A stretch of DNA of 64,000 nucleotides from an uncultured Draconibacterium sp. (GTDB lineage: Bacteria > Bacteroidota > Bacteroidia > Bacteroidales > Prolixibacteraceae): positions 1-64,000 of the forward strand of contig NZ_OY771647.1 in assembly GCF_963674925.1 (NCBI RefSeq), written 5' to 3'. How positions within the stretch are numbered: the first letter of the stretch is position 1; each line of letters starts with the position of its first letter. Positions 61,416 through 64,000 of this stretch are shown here, piece after piece. Below the pieces are notes generated by a model that made no database searches, was not told where the DNA came from, and saw only the letters and a program-made list of their open reading frames with translations. A program made the translations under genes and the position numbers.

Positions 61416-63008
61416 TTAATGTCTGAAATGTCTGCGGCCTGTAAATGCCATGGCAATGCCAAATTCGTTACAAGCTTCGATCACTTCCTCATCGCGGATG
61501 CTACCACCCGGCTCGATGATGTATTTTACGCCGTATTCGTTGGCTGCCTCAATGCTGTCGCGGAACGGGAAGAAAGCATCGGAAATCAATACCGATTTTT
61601 CGATATCCAATCCACCTTTCAGGTCGAAACGCGGCATGGTAAGGTAGCGCAAACTATCCAAACGGTTTGGCTGTCCCATTCCTGCTCCGGTTAACCAGAA
61701 CGCTCCGTTTTCAGCCTCGGTTACAACGGCAATAGCATTACTTTTCAGGTGCTTACAAGCGATTGAACCGAATTTGGCCAGGTTCATTTTTGAAGCTTCA
61801 AATTCTTTTTTGGTTACTGTTTTGAATTCAGTATCCAAACCTTCGTCTTCATCCTGAACCAACATACCACCACTAATCGAACGATATAATTTTTCTCCTG
61901 CCACCATCGGGCGAACCGGTGTTACCAAAACACGAAGGTTTTTCTTCTTAGCTAAAACCTCCAATGCTTCGTCGGTATATTCAGGAGCGATAATAATTTC
62001 GATGAATTTTTTACTGAACCACTCGGCTGCCTCTTTGGTAACTGTATCGGTAAAGCAGATAATGCCTCCAAATGCACTGATCGGATCACCGGCCCAGGCC
62101 AGTTCCAGCGATTCCATAATGTTATTGGTTACCGCCAAGCCACAAGGGTTTAGGTGTTTGATAACCGAAACAGCTACTTTATTTTCGATGTGAGTTACCG
62201 AGTGATAGGCATCGCTGGCTGATTTCCAGGCTGCATCGGCATCAAGCATATTGTTGTATGATAATGCTTTTCCCTGAAGTACCTGTGCATTGGCAAGGCC
62301 TGCACCTTCAGCAACGTTATCGAATTTAAAGAATGTGGCTGCCTGGTGTGGATTCTCTCCATAACGTAAAACATCGCCATCGTTCAGGCTAATGCGTTGC
62401 GTTCCGGCATCTCCATCTTCGTTGAAATAGCTGAAAATTGCTGCATCGTAATGCGACGAAACGCCAAATGCTTTTCCTGCAAACCATTTACGGTCGGCCA
62501 AACTGAACTCGCCATTGTTAGCTTCCAGTTTTTCAAGCAGTGGCTGATATTCGTTTTGAGAAGGAACGATCACCACATCTTTAAAGTTTTTGGCAGCGGC
62601 ACGAATCAATGAAATTCCGCCTATATCAATTTTCTCAATAATATCTTGTTCTTCAGCACCCGAAGCCACTGTATCTTCAAACGGATACAGATCAACAATT
62701 ACAAGGTCAATCTCCGGGATTTCGTATTCTGTTAACTGGCTAACATCGCCCTGGTTGTCGCGGCGTGATAAAATTCCACCAAATACTTTTGGATGCAACG
62801 TTTTTACCCGTCCACCCAAAATCGATGGGTAACCGGTTAAACTTTCAACAGCGGTAACTTCAACGCCCAACGACTCGATAAAACTTTTTGTACCACCGGT
62901 ACTTAATATATTAACACCCAAGTCGTTTAGTTTCGTAACAATCTTATCTAAATTTTCTTTGTGAAAGACTGAAACCAGAGCAGTCTTAATTTTTTTATTA
63001 TCAGCCAT
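61416..63008 (-). CDS. purH: Bifunctional AICAR transformylase / IMP cyclohydrolase
   Basis: Last two steps of IMP synthesis. IMP cyclohydrolase (about 1-200; STGGT, GGRVKTLHPKVFGGIL) and AICAR transformylase (about 205-530; RYGENPHQ, SVIKHLNPCG, and the C-terminal GGSIRDEEVIEACNE). At 530 residues length is usual. It is upstream of mreB (46 bases) on the same strand. Confidence 0.97.
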   Translation of the reverse strand: MADNKKIKTALVSVFHKENLDKIVTKLNDLGVNILSTGGTKSFIESLGVEVTAVESLTGYPSILGGRVKTLHPKVFGGILSRRDNQGDVSQLTEYEIPEIDLVIVDLYPFEDTVASGAEEQDIIEKIDIGGISLIRAAAKNFKDVVIVPSQNEYQPLLEKLEANNGEFSLADRKWFAGKAFGVSSHYDAAIFSYFNEDGDAGTQRISLNDGDVLRYGENPHQAATFFKFDNVAEGAGLANAQVLQGKALSYNNMLDADAAWKSASDAYHSVTHIENKVAVSVIKHLNPCGLAVTNNIMESLELAWAGDPISAFGGIICFTDTVTKEAAEWFSKKFIEIIIAPEYTDEALEVLAKKKNLRVLVTPVRPMVAGEKLYRSISGGMLVQDEDEGLDTEFKTVTKKEFEASKMNLAKFGSIACKHLKSNAIAVVTEAENGAFWLTGAGMGQPNRLDSLRYLTMPRFDLKGGLDIEKSVLISDAFFPFRDSIEAANEYGVKYIIEPGGSIRDEEVIEACNEFGIAMAFTGRRHFRH

Positions 63009-63033
63009 TTATTGGATTTTTCAAATTCGCTTG

Positions 63034-63041
63034 CAAAGATA
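63034..63041 (-). promoter_or_regulatory. -7 promoter element of purH
   Basis: TATCTTTG on the minus strand, an exact TAnnTTTG, about 26 bases before the ATG at 63008. A TTG with the preferred spacing is not obvious. Confidence 0.5.
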
Positions 63042-63296
63042 AAAAAAACAGACAATTTACTATTATAAACAAAGTGCGAATTAAAATATTATTCACAGCT
63101 TAAAGTATTTCTAAAATCATTGTAATATTTTTCACGAACGGGCACTAATACAACAGATTGGTATTTTCCGAATCTTGCGTCTTGTTTTCATGTGCTATAA
63201 GAAGAGCGTTTTAAGACTTTTTTTAAGAGATATGAAGAAGGCCAGTAAGCAAAATAAAAAACAAGTACTACTTTTACTTCAAATTAAAACCAAATA

Positions 63297-64000
63297 ATGT
63301 TACTGCTTCGATTGATATACGAGTCTTTTTCATTTGCTGCAAATTCGCTTGCGGCAAATAAGCTGCGTACCATACTTTCGTTGCTGGGTGTTACCATAGG
63401 TATTTTCGCCATTATTTCCGTTTTTACGGTTATCGATTCGCTGGAAGGGTTTATCCGCGACAGCCTGAATTCGTTGGGCAGCAACATGGTTTATGTGCAA
63501 AAAATGCCCTGGACTCCTCCCGAAGGTGAAACTGAATACCCGTTCTGGAAATACCAGAATCGCCCGGTTCCTACTTTAGAGGAAACCGAAGAGGTAATAC
63601 GGCGTGCACAAACCGTTGATAATGCTGCTTTTTTGTTCGGTTTTGGCCGTAAAGTGCAGTACGGCAGCACCACACTCGACAATGCCGTAATAATGGCAAC
63701 CTCAGGAGGCCTGCTGGATGTGTGGAACCTTGAAATCGCCAGGGGGCGCTATTTTACCGATTCGGAAATGCGAAACGGAGCACCGGCTGCCGTAATCGGG
63801 CACGAAATTGCCGACCAGCTTTTTGATGGTCTCGACCCGGTTGGCCGAACCATAAAAATTCAGGGGCAAAAATTCAACATTATTGGTGTTTACACGCCAA
63901 TGGGACAAGATGCTTTTGGCACCAGCATGGACCGCTACATCCACATTAGTGTTGTAAAATCGTACTACATGATTGATGTGCGTAACCGCGACCGCGGACA
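63297..64000 (+). CDS. MacB/FtsX-type ABC permease, N-terminal part, cut by window edge
   Basis: At least 234 residues, running off the end of the window: MLLLRLIYESFSFAANSLAANKLR, a first helix (TILSLLGVTIGIFAIISVFTVI) and then the start of the MacB periplasmic core (SLNSLGSNMVYVQKMPW; GAPAAVIGHEIADQLFDGLDPVGRTIKI; FNIIGVYTPMG). Same family as the permease at 45012 but a different gene. The start ATG at 63297 is clear. Divergent from purH with 288 bases between, in which I see only the purH promoter element. Confidence 0.9.
   Translation, partial: MLLLRLIYESFSFAANSLAANKLRTILSLLGVTIGIFAIISVFTVIDSLEGFIRDSLNSLGSNMVYVQKMPWTPPEGETEYPFWKYQNRPVPTLEETEEVIRRAQTVDNAAFLFGFGRKVQYGSTTLDNAVIMATSGGLLDVWNLEIARGRYFTDSEMRNGAPAAVIGHEIADQLFDGLDPVGRTIKIQGQKFNIIGVYTPMGQDAFGTSMDRYIHISVVKSYYMIDVRNRDRG

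Overview
The window looks like a chromosome segment of a Bacteroidota bacterium, probably a free-living member of the Marinilabiliales (Prolixibacteraceae-like). That placement is an inference. It rests on Bacteroidota-type promoters (TAnnTTTG at -7, with TTG about 19 bases upstream), on the fused DHODB-type/GltA flavoprotein, on many lipoprotein and DUF families typical of the phylum, and on the mreBCD-mrdA-rodA order. No rRNA, tRNA or CRISPR array was recognised.

Layout. 0-11.5 kb is core metabolism and information processing: a fused ferredoxin/NADP oxidoreductase (cut by the window edge and carrying an apparent frameshift), aspS, tadA, a NagX-like membrane acyltransferase, aroB-aroA, dprA and a DEAD-box helicase. 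11.6-20.0 kb is an AT-rich accessory island of small genes, all on the minus strand. They are separated by imperfect palindromes of 110-200 bases that have the architecture of integron attC sites, and one of these is interrupted by a complete IS1182-family element. In four or five cases the start of a cassette is complementary to the outer arm of its own downstream site, including a 9/9 and a 10/10 match. I read this as an integron-type cassette array without an integrase in view (CALIN-like). 20.4-30.1 kb holds nnr, a HAD hydrolase, a DUF481 outer-membrane protein, a DUF819 membrane protein, a membrane-anchored receiver protein, an esterase/hydrolase/acetyltransferase operon and an exported ADP-ribosylglycohydrolase-like lipoprotein.

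30.3-36.6 kb is a plus-strand cluster of a non-canonical Nramp homologue, a fused 5-oxoprolinase/hydantoinase and a second DUF819 protein, which suggests uptake and hydrolysis of 5-oxoproline or a similar lactam. 36.6-43.4 kb carries a DUF2817 peptidase-like protein, gpsA, a CDP-alcohol phosphatidyltransferase, pgi and a DMT transporter. 43.4-49.1 kb is an efflux operon (adaptor, FtsX-type permease, TolC, second adaptor) with no ATPase gene and a sigma-54-like promoter. 49.2-55.4 kb has an ATP-grasp-like protein, PPK2, DUF1338, a PfkB-like protein lacking the catalytic Asp, ACP phosphodiesterase and a KamA-like radical SAM protein.

55.6-63.0 kb is the elongation operon purH-mreB-mreC-mreD-mrdA-rodA on the minus strand. 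The right edge cuts a divergent MacB/FtsX-type permease gene.
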